Below, piece by piece: positions 49,676 to 58,866 of a stretch of 64,000 nt of DNA. The position numbers and the translations under genes were made by a program. Where the stretch lies: the NCBI RefSeq assembly GCF_001426885.1, contig NZ_LMFP01000001.1:126834-190833 (forward strand), written 5' to 3'. The DNA is from Pelomonas sp. Root1444. GTDB lineage: Bacteria; Pseudomonadota; Gammaproteobacteria; Burkholderiales; Burkholderiaceae_C. Under the pieces are notes generated by a model, which was given only the letters and a program-made list of their open reading frames with translations, was not told the origin of the DNA and did no database searches. The stretch's first letter is position 1. Each line of letters starts with the position of its first letter.

Positions 49676-50875
49676 TCATTCCGGAAGTGCCGCTGCAATC
49701 ACGCCGCCGCCCAGGCAGACCTCGCCGTCATAGACCACGGCGCTCTGGCCCGGCGTGACGGCCCATTGCGGCTCGGGAAAGCGCAGCGTCAGCCGCCCCG
49801 CGGCGTCCAAGCCGACGCTGCAGGCGGCGTCCGCCTGGCGGTAGCGCGTCTTGGCGGCGGCCTGGCCCACGTCGGGGGGGCGACCGGCAATCCAGCTCAG
49901 GTCGTCGGCGACGAGGGCGGGGCTCAGCAGCAGCGGGTGGTCGTGGCCCTGGACGACGATGAGCGTGTTTCGCTCGATGTCCTTGGCCGCGACGAACCAG
50001 GGCTCGTGCTCGCCGCCGCCGCGCGGTGCGCCCTTGTCCTTCACGCCGCCGATGCCCAGGCCCTGGCGCTGGCCCAGCGTGTAGAACGACAGGCCCACGT
50101 GCTCGCCCAGCTTGCGTCCGCGCTCGTCCTTGATGGGGCCGGGCTGGTGCGACAGGTACTTGTTCAGGAACTCGCGGAAGGGCCGCTCGCCGATGAAGCA
50201 GATGCCGGTGGAGTCCTTCTTCTTCGCATTCGGCAGGCGGATCTCGGCGGCGATGCGCCGCACCTCGGTCTTGGGCAGGTGGCCCACCGGGAACATCGCC
50301 TTGCTGATCTGCGCCTGCGTCAGCCGGTGCAGGAAGTAGCTCTGGTCCTTCAACGGGTCCAGACCTTTGAGCAGCTGGAACTCGCCGTCGACTTCGCTGA
50401 CGCGGGCGCTATCGGGCGCAGCTGCGCCCGGTTCGTCATAACGCCCATCGGGCTTGCGTGAGTTCGATGGAACCCATCGAACTCGCGCGTAATGCCCGGT
50501 CGCGATCTTCTCGGCGCCCAGCCGCATCGCATGGTCCAGGAAGGCCTTGAACTTGATCTCGGCGTTGCACAACACGTCCGGGTTGGGCGTGCGGCCGGCC
50601 TGGTACTCGCGCAGGAAGCTTTCGAAGACGCGGTCCTTGTACTCGGCGGCGAAGTTGACGTGCTCGATCTCGATGCCCAGCACGTCGGCCACGGACGCGG
50701 CGTCCAGGAAGTCCTGCCGCGTCGAGCAGTACTCGTCGTCGTCATCGTCTTCCCAGTTCTTCATGAATATGCCGACGACCTCGTGGCCCTCTTGCTTCAG
50801 CAGATGCGCGGTGACGGCCGAGTCGACGCCGCCGGACAGGCCGACGACGACACGGTGTTTCTGGTGGGAACTCAT
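49676..50875 (-). CDS. mnmA: tRNA-uridine 2-sulfurtransferase with an in-frame palindromic insertion
   Basis: 399 residues. PP-loop motif [10 protein letters not shown] (about 13-22), catalytic cysteines in NPDVLCN (Cys 103) and [12 protein letters not shown], and the QSYFLHRL segment are all present. It thiolates U34 of tRNA-Lys, -Glu and -Gln. Between GHYARVR and [12 protein letters not shown], where homologues have only a few residues, there is an extra stretch (about residues 134-161: [20 protein letters not shown] and on to SEV). Its DNA is made of nested palindromes, so a repeat element seems to have inserted without breaking the frame. The nudJ gene lies just upstream on the same strand. 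Confidence 0.95.
   Translation of the reverse strand: MSSHQKHRVVVGLSGGVDSAVTAHLLKQEGHEVVGIFMKNWEDDDDDEYCSTRQDFLDAASVADVLGIEIEHVNFAAEYKDRVFESFLREYQAGRTPNPDVLCNAEIKFKAFLDHAMRLGAEKIATGHYARVRWVPSNSRKPDGRYDEPGAAAPDSARVSEVDGEFQLLKGLDPLKDQSYFLHRLTQAQISKAMFPVGHLPKTEVRRIAAEIRLPNAKKKDSTGICFIGERPFREFLNKYLSHQPGPIKDERGRKLGEHVGLSFYTLGQRQGLGIGGVKDKGAPRGGGEHEPWFVAAKDIERNTLIVVQGHDHPLLLSPALVADDLSWIAGRPPDVGQAAAKTRYRQADAACSVGLDAAGRLTLRFPEPQWAVTPGQSAVVYDGEVCLGGGVIAAALPE
50413..50488. repeat. Palindromic element inserted within mnmA
   Basis: It contains an 18-base perfect palindrome (50413-50430, centre CAG|CTG), a GCCC-ATC-GGGC hairpin (50443-50453), and an 11-base stem with AAC loop (50460-50470 with 50474-50484) that extends to 15 pairs with one mismatch. 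All lie in the part of mnmA that encodes residues absent from usual homologues. Confidence 0.65.
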
Positions 50876-50900
50876 GGGGCGGAATTGTCCCGCAGGGCCT

Positions 50901-51401
50901 TCAGGCCTGTTTCACCCAAGGCTGTTGCAGCGATGCATGCGCGAAGACGGCCTGCAGCGGCAGCCGCCGCCCCGCCGCGTGGTCGCGCACGCACTGCAGC
51001 ACCAGCGGGCTGCGGTGTCGGTCCGCGCAGGCGGCCAGCTCTGCCTCGCTCATCCACAGCGTGCGGCGTATGCCTTGGTCCAGCGTGCGCCCCGCGATCT
51101 CCTCGCCGACCGAGCCGCTGAAGGCCAGCCGGACGTAGGTGACATCCTCCGATTGCGCCGGCCGCACGAAGCGGGCGAGGTAGACGCCCAGGAACGTCTC
51201 CGGCACGAAGGCCCGTGCCGTCTCCTCCAGCGCCTCGCGCACGACCGCCTCGAGCGGGCTTTCGCCCTGCTCCAGGTGGCCGGCCGGGTTGTTCAGCATC
51301 AGGCCTTCGGGGGTTTCCTCCTCGACCAGCAGGTAGCGCCCGTCGCGGGCTATCACGGCGGCGACGGTCACGCTGGGACGAAATCGATCTGTGGCGGCCA
51401 T
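50901..51401 (-). CDS. nudJ: NUDIX hydrolase, NudJ-like
   Basis: 166 residues from the ATG at 51401. The Nudix box reads [22 protein letters not shown], close to GX5EX7REUXEEXGU with A in place of the final GU. Flanking segments [11 protein letters not shown] and [23 protein letters not shown] match NudJ of enterobacteria, which dephosphorylates nucleoside triphosphates and thiamine pyrophosphate precursors. The nudJ-mnmA gene order is conserved with E. coli. Divergent from pntAA. Confidence 0.85.
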   Translation of the reverse strand: MAATDRFRPSVTVAAVIARDGRYLLVEEETPEGLMLNNPAGHLEQGESPLEAVVREALEETARAFVPETFLGVYLARFVRPAQSEDVTYVRLAFSGSVGEEIAGRTLDQGIRRTLWMSEAELAACADRHRSPLVLQCVRDHAAGRRLPLQAVFAHASLQQPWVKQA

Positions 51402-51486
51402 GCTTCCTCCTCGCGAATTCCCGCAGTGGGCGGGCGCAGGCATTGTGTAAGCTGCCGCGCACCCCTTGCCCCCGACAGGAGCTTCC

Positions 51487-52602
51487 ATGCAGATCGGCGT
51501 CCCGCGCGAACGCGCGGCCGGAGAGACCCGCGTGGCCGTCACGCCCGAAACGGCCAAGAAGCTGAAGGCCGCCGGCCACGTGCTGCGCATCGAGTCCGGC
51601 GCCGGCATCGCCGCCAGCGTCACCGATGCGGCTTTTGAAGCCGTCGGCTGCGAGATCGTCGACCAGGCCGCGGCGCTGGGCAGCGAGCTGGTGCTGAAGG
51701 TGCGCGCACCGATGGCCGACGAGCTGCCGTTGATGAAGCCCGGCACTGCCCTCGTCGGCATGCTCAACCCCTTCGACCGCGACGGCCTGGCCGCCATGGC
51801 GGCGGCCGGGTTGACCAGCTTCGCGCTCGAAGCCGCGCCGCGCACGACGCGCGCGCAGAGCATGGATGTGTTGAGCAGCCAGGCCAATATCGCCGGCTAC
51901 AAGGCCGTCATGATCGCGGCCGACAAGTACCAGCGCTTCTTCCCGATGCTGATGACGGCCGCGGGCACCGTGAAGGCGGCGCGCGTGGTCATCCTGGGCG
52001 TGGGCGTGGCCGGCCTGCAGGCCATCGCGACGGCCAAGCGCCTGGGCGCGGTCATCGAGGCCAGTGACGTGCGGCCTTCGGTGAAGGAGCAGGTCGAGTC
52101 GCTCGGCGCCAAGTTCATCGACGTGCCCTACGAGACCGCCGAAGAGAAGGAAGCGGCGGAAGGCGTGGGCGGCTATGCGCGACCGATGCCGCAGAGCTGG
52201 CTGGACCGCCAGAAGGCCGAGGTGGCCAAGCGCGTGGCCGCGGCGGACATCGTCATCACGACGGCGCTGATCCCCGGCCGCGCGGCGCCGGTGCTGGTCA
52301 CCGAGGAGATGGTCAAGGCGATGAAGCCCGGCTCGGTCATCGTCGACATCGCGGCCCCCGCGGGCGGCAACTGCCCGCTGACCGAAGCGGGCAAGACGGT
52401 CACCAAGCACGGCGTGACGCTGGTCGGCGAGACCAACCTGCCGGCGCTGGTCGCGGCCGATGCGTCGGCGCTGTATGCGCGCAATGTGCTGGACTTCCTG
52501 AAGCTCGTCATCACCAAGGAGGGCACGTTCAACGTGCCGCTGGATGACGACATCGTGGCGGCTTGCCGCGTGACCCAAGACGGACAAGTGACGAGGGCTT
52601 GA
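51487..52602 (+). CDS. pntAA: NAD(P) transhydrogenase alpha subunit 1 (domain I)
   Basis: 371 residues from the ATG at 51487 (MQIGVPRE), behind ACAGGAGCTTCC. NAD(H)-binding domain with the Rossmann motif VVILGVGVAGLQAIATAKRLGA (about 167-188) and RAAGETRVAVTPE. As in many alpha- and betaproteobacteria the alpha chain is split, the membrane part being the next gene. The complex uses the proton gradient to reduce NADP with NADH. Three consecutive genes form the operon. Confidence 0.95.
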   Translation: MQIGVPRERAAGETRVAVTPETAKKLKAAGHVLRIESGAGIAASVTDAAFEAVGCEIVDQAAALGSELVLKVRAPMADELPLMKPGTALVGMLNPFDRDGLAAMAAAGLTSFALEAAPRTTRAQSMDVLSSQANIAGYKAVMIAADKYQRFFPMLMTAAGTVKAARVVILGVGVAGLQAIATAKRLGAVIEASDVRPSVKEQVESLGAKFIDVPYETAEEKEAAEGVGGYARPMPQSWLDRQKAEVAKRVAAADIVITTALIPGRAAPVLVTEEMVKAMKPGSVIVDIAAPAGGNCPLTEAGKTVTKHGVTLVGETNLPALVAADASALYARNVLDFLKLVITKEGTFNVPLDDDIVAACRVTQDGQVTRA

Positions 52603-52607
52603 GCACC

Positions 52608-52940
52608 ATGGAACTGGTCGACCACACCATCATCAATCTCATCATCTTCGTGCTGGCCATCTACGTGGGCTACCACGTCGTCTGGACGGTGACGCCCGCG
52701 CTGCACACGCCGCTGATGGCGGTGACGAACGCGATCTCGGCTATCGTCATCGTCGGCGCCATGATGGCGGCGGCGCTGACCGAGACGCCGTTCGCCAAGG
52801 GCATGGGCGTGCTGGCCGTGGCGCTGGCGGCGGTCAACATCTTCGGCGGCTTCCTCGTCACGCGGCGGATGCTGGAGATGTTCAGGAAGAAGGACAAGAA
52901 GCCGGCGGCCAATCCTGCGGCGAAGGAGGGCCAGGCATGA
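52608..52940 (+). CDS. pntAB: NAD(P) transhydrogenase alpha subunit 2 (membrane part)
   Basis: 110 residues from the ATG at 52608. Three to four membrane helices (INLIIFVLAIYVGYHVVW; AISAIVIVGAMMAAAL; GVLAVALAAVNIFGGFLVTRRM) and a lysine-rich tail follow the usual PntAB pattern. It overlaps pntB by ATGA. Confidence 0.93.
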   Translation: MELVDHTIINLIIFVLAIYVGYHVVWTVTPALHTPLMAVTNAISAIVIVGAMMAAALTETPFAKGMGVLAVALAAVNIFGGFLVTRRMLEMFRKKDKKPAANPAAKEGQA

Positions 52941-54412
52941 GCCTCAACCTCGTCACGCTGCTCTACCTCGTCGCCAGCGTCTGCTTCATCCAGTCGCTCA
53001 AGGGCTTGTCGCACCCGACGACCTCCATCCGCGGCAACCTGTTCGGCATGGTCGGCATGGCCATCGCCGTGTTCACGACGGCGGCCCTCATCATCAAGCT
53101 GGCCGGCACGGCGTCGGGCCTGGGCTGGGTGCTGCTGGGCCTGGTGGCCGGTGGCGGCTACGGCGCCTGGCGGGCCAAGACGGTCGAGATGACCAAGATG
53201 CCCGAGCTGGTGGCCTTCTTCCACAGCATGATCGGCCTGGCGGCGGTGGCCATCGCGGTCTCCGCGGTCGCGGAGCCGGCCGCCTTCGGCCTCACGCCGC
53301 CGCTGGATGCGGCGCTCGCCGGCATCCCACCGGAGGACGGCGTGGCCACGCGCACGCTGGCGCCCATCCCGGCGGGCAACCGGCTGGAGCTGGCGCTGGG
53401 CGCGTTCATCGGCGCCGTCACTTTCACCGGCTCCGTCATCGCCTGGGGCAAGCTGTCGGGCGGCAGCAAGTTCCGCCTGTTCCAGGGCGCGCCGGTGCAG
53501 TTCGCGGGCCAGCACTTGCTCAACCTGCTGCTGGGCGTGGGCGCGCTGGCGTTCTGCGCGATGTTCTTCGCCAACCAGTCGGCGCTGGCCTTCGGCATCG
53601 TCGTGGCGCTGGGCCTGGTGCTGGGCGTGACGCTGATCATCCCCATCGGCGGCGCCGACATGCCGGTGGTCGTCTCCATGCTGAACAGCTACTCCGGCTG
53701 GGCGGCCGCGGGCATCGGCTTTTCGCTGAACAACCCGATGCTCATCATCTCCGGCTCCTTGGTGGGCAGCTCGGGCGCGATCCTGAGCTACATCATGTGC
53801 AAGGCGATGAACCGCTCGTTCTTCAACGTCATCCTGGGCGGGTTCGGCGGTGAGGCCACCGGCCCGGCCGCGGGGGCGGCGCAGCAGCGCAACGTCAAGA
53901 GCGGCAGCGCCGACGACGCGGCCTTCGTGCTCGGCAACGCCGAGAGCGTCGTCATCGTGCCGGGCTACGGCCTGGCCGTCGCGCGCGCGCAGCATGCGGT
54001 GAAGGAACTTGCGGCCAAGCTCACCGAGAAGGGCATCACGGTCAAGTACGCCATCCATCCGGTGGCCGGCCGCATGCCGGGCCACATGAACGTGCTGCTG
54101 GCCGAGGCCGAGGTGCCTTACGACCAGGTCTTCGAGATGGAAGACATCAACGGCGAGTTCGGCCAGGTCGACGTGGCCATCATCCTGGGCGCCAACGACG
54201 TGGTGAACCCGGCCGCGCACGTGAAGGGCAGCGCCATCTACGGCATGCCCATCCTGGAGGCCTACAAGGCCAAGACCATCATCGTCAACAAGCGCTCCAT
54301 GGCCGCGGGCTACGCGGGCCTGGACAACGAACTCTTCTACATGGACAAGACCATGATGGTGTTCGGCGACGCGAAGAAGGTCGTGGAGGACATGCTGAAG
54401 GCGGTGGAATGA
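52937..54412 (+). CDS. pntB: NAD(P) transhydrogenase beta subunit
   Basis: 491 residues. About eight membrane helices occupy 1-275, followed by the NADP(H)-binding domain III (about 315-491) with the VIVPGYGLAVARAQHAVKEL motif and IHPVAGRMPGHMNVLLAEA. The terminal segment KTMMVFGDAKKVVEDML is typical. Start overlaps the pntAB stop. Confidence 0.96.
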   Translation: MSLNLVTLLYLVASVCFIQSLKGLSHPTTSIRGNLFGMVGMAIAVFTTAALIIKLAGTASGLGWVLLGLVAGGGYGAWRAKTVEMTKMPELVAFFHSMIGLAAVAIAVSAVAEPAAFGLTPPLDAALAGIPPEDGVATRTLAPIPAGNRLELALGAFIGAVTFTGSVIAWGKLSGGSKFRLFQGAPVQFAGQHLLNLLLGVGALAFCAMFFANQSALAFGIVVALGLVLGVTLIIPIGGADMPVVVSMLNSYSGWAAAGIGFSLNNPMLIISGSLVGSSGAILSYIMCKAMNRSFFNVILGGFGGEATGPAAGAAQQRNVKSGSADDAAFVLGNAESVVIVPGYGLAVARAQHAVKELAAKLTEKGITVKYAIHPVAGRMPGHMNVLLAEAEVPYDQVFEMEDINGEFGQVDVAIILGANDVVNPAAHVKGSAIYGMPILEAYKAKTIIVNKRSMAAGYAGLDNELFYMDKTMMVFGDAKKVVEDMLKAVE

Positions 54413-54435
54413 AACCGGCGCCGCGTCGCTCTTGC

Positions 54436-54585
54436 TTAGAGCTTGAATAAGCGGGCCTGACAGTCCCGGCGGTTCTCGTCCAGCCCGAAGCTTTGGCCGC
54501 GGCGCTGGGCGCAAGGCAGCGGCGGGTGGGCGTTGTTCGTGAAGGTCCAGCTGGAGCTGAGGCTGAACTCAGCCAGCCGCTGCAT
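54436..54585 (-). CDS. Possible small ORF, unknown
   Basis: A 49-codon frame (ATG at 54585, TAA at 54438-54436) lies in the 264-base gap between pntB and fadD on the opposite strand. The product has three cysteines and an Asn/Asp/Arg-rich end (FGLDENRRDCQARLFKL). The frame stays open for about 20 codons upstream without a start codon. It may be a real small protein, a decayed gene end or chance. No family recognised. Confidence 0.3.
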   Translation of the reverse strand: MQRLAEFSLSSSWTFTNNAHPPLPCAQRRGQSFGLDENRRDCQARLFKL

Positions 54586-54676
54586 GCGGCATTGGCCTGG
54601 GCCGCTATCGAATCCCCTGACCCGGCGGCTGTCAGCCTTCGGTCAGAATCGGCGCCAATCAACAAGGAGACAAGGC

Positions 54677-56350
54677 ATGGAGCCGATCTGGCTGAAGCAA
54701 TACCCGGCCGAGGTGCCGCGCGACATCAACCTGTCGCTGTACCCCAGCCTCGTCGACTTGCTGGACACGTCGTTCAAGAAGAACGCCGCCAAGCCGGCCT
54801 ACCTGATGATGGGCAAGAGCGTCAGCTTCGCGCAGGTCGACGAAGCGTCGCGCGCGTTCGCGGCTTACCTGCAGAGCCTGGGCCTGGAGAAGGGCGATCG
54901 CGTGGCGATCATGATGCCCAACCTGTTCCAGTACCCGGTGGCCGTGGCTGCCGTGCTACGGGCGGGTTATGTGGTGGTGAACGTCAACCCGCTCTACACG
55001 CCGCGCGAGCTGGAGCACCAGCTCAAGGACTCGGGCGCCAAGGTCATCGTCATCATCGAGAACTTCGCCTCGGTGCTGCAGCAGGTCATCAAGAACGTGC
55101 CGACCAAGCATGTCGTCCTGGCCGCGATGGGCGACATGCTGGGCCTGCTGAAGGGCGGCATCGTCAACTACGTCGTGCGCAAGGTGAAGAAGATGGTGCC
55201 GGCCTTCGAGCTGCCAGGCGCCGTGCGCTTCAACGACGCGCTGGCCAAGGGCCGCAGCCTCGCCTACAAGGCGCCCAAGCTGGGCCCGGACGACATCGCG
55301 GTGCTGCAGTACACCGGCGGCACGACCGGCGTGTCCAAGGGGGCCGTGCTGCTGCACCGCAACCTCGTCGCCAACATCCTGCAGAGCGAAGCCTGGTACC
55401 AGCCGGCGCTCAAGAAGATCCCGAAGGGCGAGCAGGTCGTCACCGTCTGCGCGCTGCCGATTTATCACATCTTCGGCTTCAACACGAACATGATGCTGTC
55501 CATGCACATGGGCGGCGCCAATGTGCTGATCCCCAATCCGCGCGACCTGCCGGCCGTGTTCAAGGAGCTCAGCGCACACCGCTTCCACAGCTTCCCGGCC
55601 GTCAACACGCTGTTCATGGCGATGGCCAACCACCCGGACTTCGGCACGGTGGACTGGAGCAAGCTGGTCATCTCGGTGGGGGGCGGCATGGCGGTCCAGC
55701 AAGCCACGGCCAAGCTGTGGCTGGAGAAGACCGGCTGCCCCATCGTCGAGGGCTACGGCCTGTCCGAGACCTCGCCATCGGCCACCTGCAACCCAACCGA
55801 CAGCACCGCCTACAGCGGCACCATCGGCCTGCCGATGCCGCTGACCGAACTGAAGCTGCTGGACGACGACGGCAACGAAGTGCCGATGGGCCAGCCCGGC
55901 GAGATCGCCATCCGCGGCCCGCAGGTCATGGCCGGCTACTGGCAGCGGCCTGATGAAACCGCCAAGGTCATGACGGCCGACAACTTCTTCCGCACCGGTG
56001 ACATCGGCACCGTCGATGAACGCGGTTATTTCAAGATCGTCGACCGCAAGAAGGACATGATCCTGGTCAGCGGTTTCAACGTGTACCCGAACGAGGTCGA
56101 GGACGTCCTCACGCAGATGCCCGGCGTGCTTGAATGCGCGGCCGTCGGCGTGCCGGACGCCAAGGCGGGCGAGGCCGTGAAGGTCGTCATCGTGAAGAAA
56201 GACCCGAATATCACCGAGGCCGACGTACGGGTCTTCTGCGAAGCCAACCTGACCGGCTACAAACGCCCCAAGATCATCGAGTTCCGTACCGACCTGCCCA
56301 AGACGCCCGTTGGCAAGATCCTGCGCAGGGAACTGCGGGACAAGAGCTGA
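54677..56350 (+). CDS. fadD: Long-chain fatty acid-CoA ligase
   Basis: 557 residues from the ATG at 54677, with AAGGAGA six bases ahead. ANL motifs YTGGTTGVSKGAVLLHRN, GYGLSETSPSA and the FadD-type signature RTGDIGTVDERGYFKIVDRKKDMILVSGFNVYPNEVE are complete. The catalytic lysine is in KTPVGKILRRELR near the C-terminus. It activates exogenous long-chain fatty acids for beta-oxidation. Closer to E. coli FadD than the ligase at 813-2522. Confidence 0.94.
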   Translation: MEPIWLKQYPAEVPRDINLSLYPSLVDLLDTSFKKNAAKPAYLMMGKSVSFAQVDEASRAFAAYLQSLGLEKGDRVAIMMPNLFQYPVAVAAVLRAGYVVVNVNPLYTPRELEHQLKDSGAKVIVIIENFASVLQQVIKNVPTKHVVLAAMGDMLGLLKGGIVNYVVRKVKKMVPAFELPGAVRFNDALAKGRSLAYKAPKLGPDDIAVLQYTGGTTGVSKGAVLLHRNLVANILQSEAWYQPALKKIPKGEQVVTVCALPIYHIFGFNTNMMLSMHMGGANVLIPNPRDLPAVFKELSAHRFHSFPAVNTLFMAMANHPDFGTVDWSKLVISVGGGMAVQQATAKLWLEKTGCPIVEGYGLSETSPSATCNPTDSTAYSGTIGLPMPLTELKLLDDDGNEVPMGQPGEIAIRGPQVMAGYWQRPDETAKVMTADNFFRTGDIGTVDERGYFKIVDRKKDMILVSGFNVYPNEVEDVLTQMPGVLECAAVGVPDAKAGEAVKVVIVKKDPNITEADVRVFCEANLTGYKRPKIIEFRTDLPKTPVGKILRRELRDKS

Positions 56351-56410
56351 TCTCTTACTCCCGATGAGACCTGCGGACGGTGAAGCTGTCCGTGGGCGAG
56401 GTTCCACAAC

Positions 56411-56950
56411 GTGCTCGACTTGCTGCATTCCAAAACCGACGCCGGCCGTGCCGAGATCCGCGCGCGCGCCCTGCCGTTGTCGCGCGCGGCGCGCAATCTG
56501 CTGCTGGTGCTGGACGCCAGCAAGACGGCGGGGGATTGGCTGCGCCTCGTGACGGGCGCCACCGAGGCTGACCTCGAGTCGCTGCGCGAGCAAGGCCTGA
56601 TCGCGCCACAGGCGGGCATGGGCCAGCCCCGCGCGGCGGCACCAGCCCCCGCGCTGGCGCCCGCCGCTCCGAGTCCTGCGCCAGCGCCGGCGCCCGGCCC
56701 CGCTGCGCCGGCACCCGCATCAGCCGGCGGCTCGCTGCTGCTGGACCGCGCGGCCCTGTACACCTACATGAGCGGCGAGGCCACCAAGCTGCTCGGCCCC
56801 TTCAAGGGCTATGCCTTTGCGCTGGAGGTCGAGCGCTGCGACAGCCTGGCCGGCCTGCAGGCGCTGGCGCTGCAGCTGGTCGAGCGCGTTCAGAAGGCCA
56901 AGGGCGACGCCGCCGCGGCCGTCGTGCGCGACGCCTTGGGCCTGCGCTGA
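56411..56950 (+). CDS. Hypothetical protein with proline/alanine-rich linker
   Basis: 179 residues from a GTG at 56411. An N-terminal domain (about 1-70: LLHSKTDAGRAEIRARALPLSRAARNLLLVLDASKT) is followed by a linker of Pro/Ala repeats (about 73-113). A helical C-terminal domain (about 115-179: LLDRAALYTYMSGEATKLLGPFKGYAFALEVERC) follows. I cannot assign it to a family with confidence; the first domain resembles a small winged helix. It lies between fadD and rsmE in the same direction. Confidence 0.75.
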   Translation: MLDLLHSKTDAGRAEIRARALPLSRAARNLLLVLDASKTAGDWLRLVTGATEADLESLREQGLIAPQAGMGQPRAAAPAPALAPAAPSPAPAPAPGPAAPAPASAGGSLLLDRAALYTYMSGEATKLLGPFKGYAFALEVERCDSLAGLQALALQLVERVQKAKGDAAAAVVRDALGLR

Positions 56951-56992
56951 TCTGGGACACTGGCCGGCCTCACAGCCCGCCACCGTCCCGCC

Positions 56993-57706
56993 TTGCCCCG
57001 CTTCCACGTCGATACCCTGCTCGCCGCGCCTGGTGAGATCACGCTGCCGCCCGGCGCCGCCCGCCACGTGCAGGTGCTGCGCCTGCAGCCCGGCGATGCG
57101 TTGACGCTGTTCGACGGCAGCGGCCCCGAGTGGCAGGCCGAGGTCACCGCCATGGGACGCAGCGAGGTGCGCGTGAACCTTATCGCCGCGGTGCAGCCGC
57201 AGCGCGAACTGGCCCGTGCGGTGACGCTGGCCGTCGTCATGCCGGCCAACGACCGCATGGATTTCCTCGTCGAGAAGGCGACCGAGCTGGGCGCCGCCGC
57301 GCTGCAGCCGCTGGTGGCCGAGCGCTCGGTGTTGCGCCTGGCCGGCGAGCGCGCCGACAAGAAGCGCTCGCACTGGCAGGGCGTGGCGATCGCCGCGGCC
57401 GAGCAGAGCGGGCGCACCGTGCCCTTGCGCGTCGAGCCGGTGATGCAGTTGCCCGCCTGGCTGGCGGCGCTGCCCGACGCGGCCGACGACGAATGGCGCG
57501 GCCTGCTGAGCCCGCGCGCAGCCCAGCCGCTGGCGCCGTTCCCGCAGCAGCGCGCGCTGTTCCTCAGCGGCCCCGAGGGCGGCCTGAGCGATGCCGAGGA
57601 AGACGCGGCCCGCGCCCACGGTTTCGCGGCCATCAGCCTGGGCCCGCGCATCCTGCGCGCCGACACGGCGCCGCTCGCGGTGCTCTCCTGGTTGGCCCTG
57701 GCGTGA
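56993..57706 (+). CDS. rsmE: 16S rRNA (uracil-1498-N3)-methyltransferase
   Basis: 237 residues from a TTG at 56993 (MPRFHVDTLL); no better start is nearby. N-terminal PUA-like region (AARHVQVLRLQPGDALTLFDGSG) and a C-terminal SPOUT domain with the trefoil-knot motif FLSGPEGGLSDAEEDAA..AISLGPRILRADTAPL. It methylates 16S rRNA in the 30S subunit. The MFS gene that follows starts with a GTG inside its stop (GTGA). Confidence 0.94.
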   Translation: MPRFHVDTLLAAPGEITLPPGAARHVQVLRLQPGDALTLFDGSGPEWQAEVTAMGRSEVRVNLIAAVQPQRELARAVTLAVVMPANDRMDFLVEKATELGAAALQPLVAERSVLRLAGERADKKRSHWQGVAIAAAEQSGRTVPLRVEPVMQLPAWLAALPDAADDEWRGLLSPRAAQPLAPFPQQRALFLSGPEGGLSDAEEDAARAHGFAAISLGPRILRADTAPLAVLSWLALA

Positions 57707-58866
57707 ACCGCAAGCTGGCCTTGCTGGTGCTGGCCCAGGGCCTGTTCCTGACCAACAACATCTGCTTCATGGCCATCAACGGCCTGGTGGGGCTGGCGCT
57801 GGCGCCCAAGCCGTGGATGGCGACGCTGCCGATCTGCGCCTATGTCGCCGGCGGCGCGCTGACGGCGCGGCTGGTGGGCCGTCACCAGTTGCGCTTCGGC
57901 CGCCGGCGCGGCTTCCAGATCGGCTTGCTGGTGGCGCTCTTCAGCTGCACGATGTCGCTGTGGAGCGTGATGCAGCAGCAGTTCTGGGGGCTCGTGCTCG
58001 CGACGCTGATCGCCGGCTACTACACCGCCAATGCGGCGCTCTACCGCTTCGCGGCGACCGAGCTGGTGGCGCCCGAGAAGCGCGAGGCTGCCATCTCCTG
58101 GGTGCTGGGCGGCGGCTGCCTGGGCGCCGTCGGCGGCCCGCTGCTGGCGCGCGCGAGCAAGGACCTGCTGGTGGCGCCGTTCGCCGGCGCCTACCTGCTG
58201 CTGATCGGCGTGGCGCTGGCCGGCCTGGTGCTGATCTCGCTGATCGACTTCCCGCCGCTGGCCCGGCCGTCGCCGGGGCAGGGCGGCCGCAGCGGCGCGG
58301 CGCTGGTGCGCCAGCCGGTCTTCATCGTCGCGCTGGCCGCGAGTGCGCTGGGCTACGGCGTCATGAACCTGCTGATGGCCGCCACGCCCATCGCCATGGG
58401 GCAATGCGGCCTGCCCTTCGCGGACGCCGGCCTGGTGCTGCAGTGGCATGTGCTGGGCATGTTCGTGCCGAGCTTCTTCACCGGGCCGCTGATCAAGCGC
58501 GTGGGCGTGCTGCCGGTGATGGCGGTGGGCGTGCTGCTCAACCTCGGCTGCGTGGCCTTCGCACTCAGCGGGCAGGACCTGGACCATTTCCTTGGCGCGT
58601 TGCTGCTGCTGGGCATAGGCTGGAACTTCCTCTACATCGGCGGCACGACGCTGTTCACGCAGGCCTACCGCCCCGAGGAGAAGACGCGCGCCCAGGGCCT
58701 GATGGACACCGGCGTCTACGCGACGATGACGCTGACGTCGTTCTCGTCCGGCGCGCTGGTAACGACCGGCGGCTGGCAGTGGATGAACCTGGCCAGCCTC
58801 GTGCCCATCGCGTTGTGCGCGGCGGCGCTGGGCTGGCTGGCGCAGCGCCAGCGCCGGGCGCGCTGA
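57703..58866 (+). CDS. Major facilitator superfamily transporter
   Basis: 387 residues from the GTG at 57703 (MNRKLALLVLAQ). About twelve membrane helices. The loop between helices 2 and 3 has the basic GRRRGFQIG motif. Segments GLPFADAGLVLQWHVLGMFVPSFFTGPLIKRVGV and GIGWNFLYIGGTTLFTQAYRPEEKTRAQG place it in the DHA-like MFS group. Substrate unknown. Coupled to rsmE by GTGA overlap. Confidence 0.88.
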   Translation: MNRKLALLVLAQGLFLTNNICFMAINGLVGLALAPKPWMATLPICAYVAGGALTARLVGRHQLRFGRRRGFQIGLLVALFSCTMSLWSVMQQQFWGLVLATLIAGYYTANAALYRFAATELVAPEKREAAISWVLGGGCLGAVGGPLLARASKDLLVAPFAGAYLLLIGVALAGLVLISLIDFPPLARPSPGQGGRSGAALVRQPVFIVALAASALGYGVMNLLMAATPIAMGQCGLPFADAGLVLQWHVLGMFVPSFFTGPLIKRVGVLPVMAVGVLLNLGCVAFALSGQDLDHFLGALLLLGIGWNFLYIGGTTLFTQAYRPEEKTRAQGLMDTGVYATMTLTSFSSGALVTTGGWQWMNLASLVPIALCAAALGWLAQRQRRAR

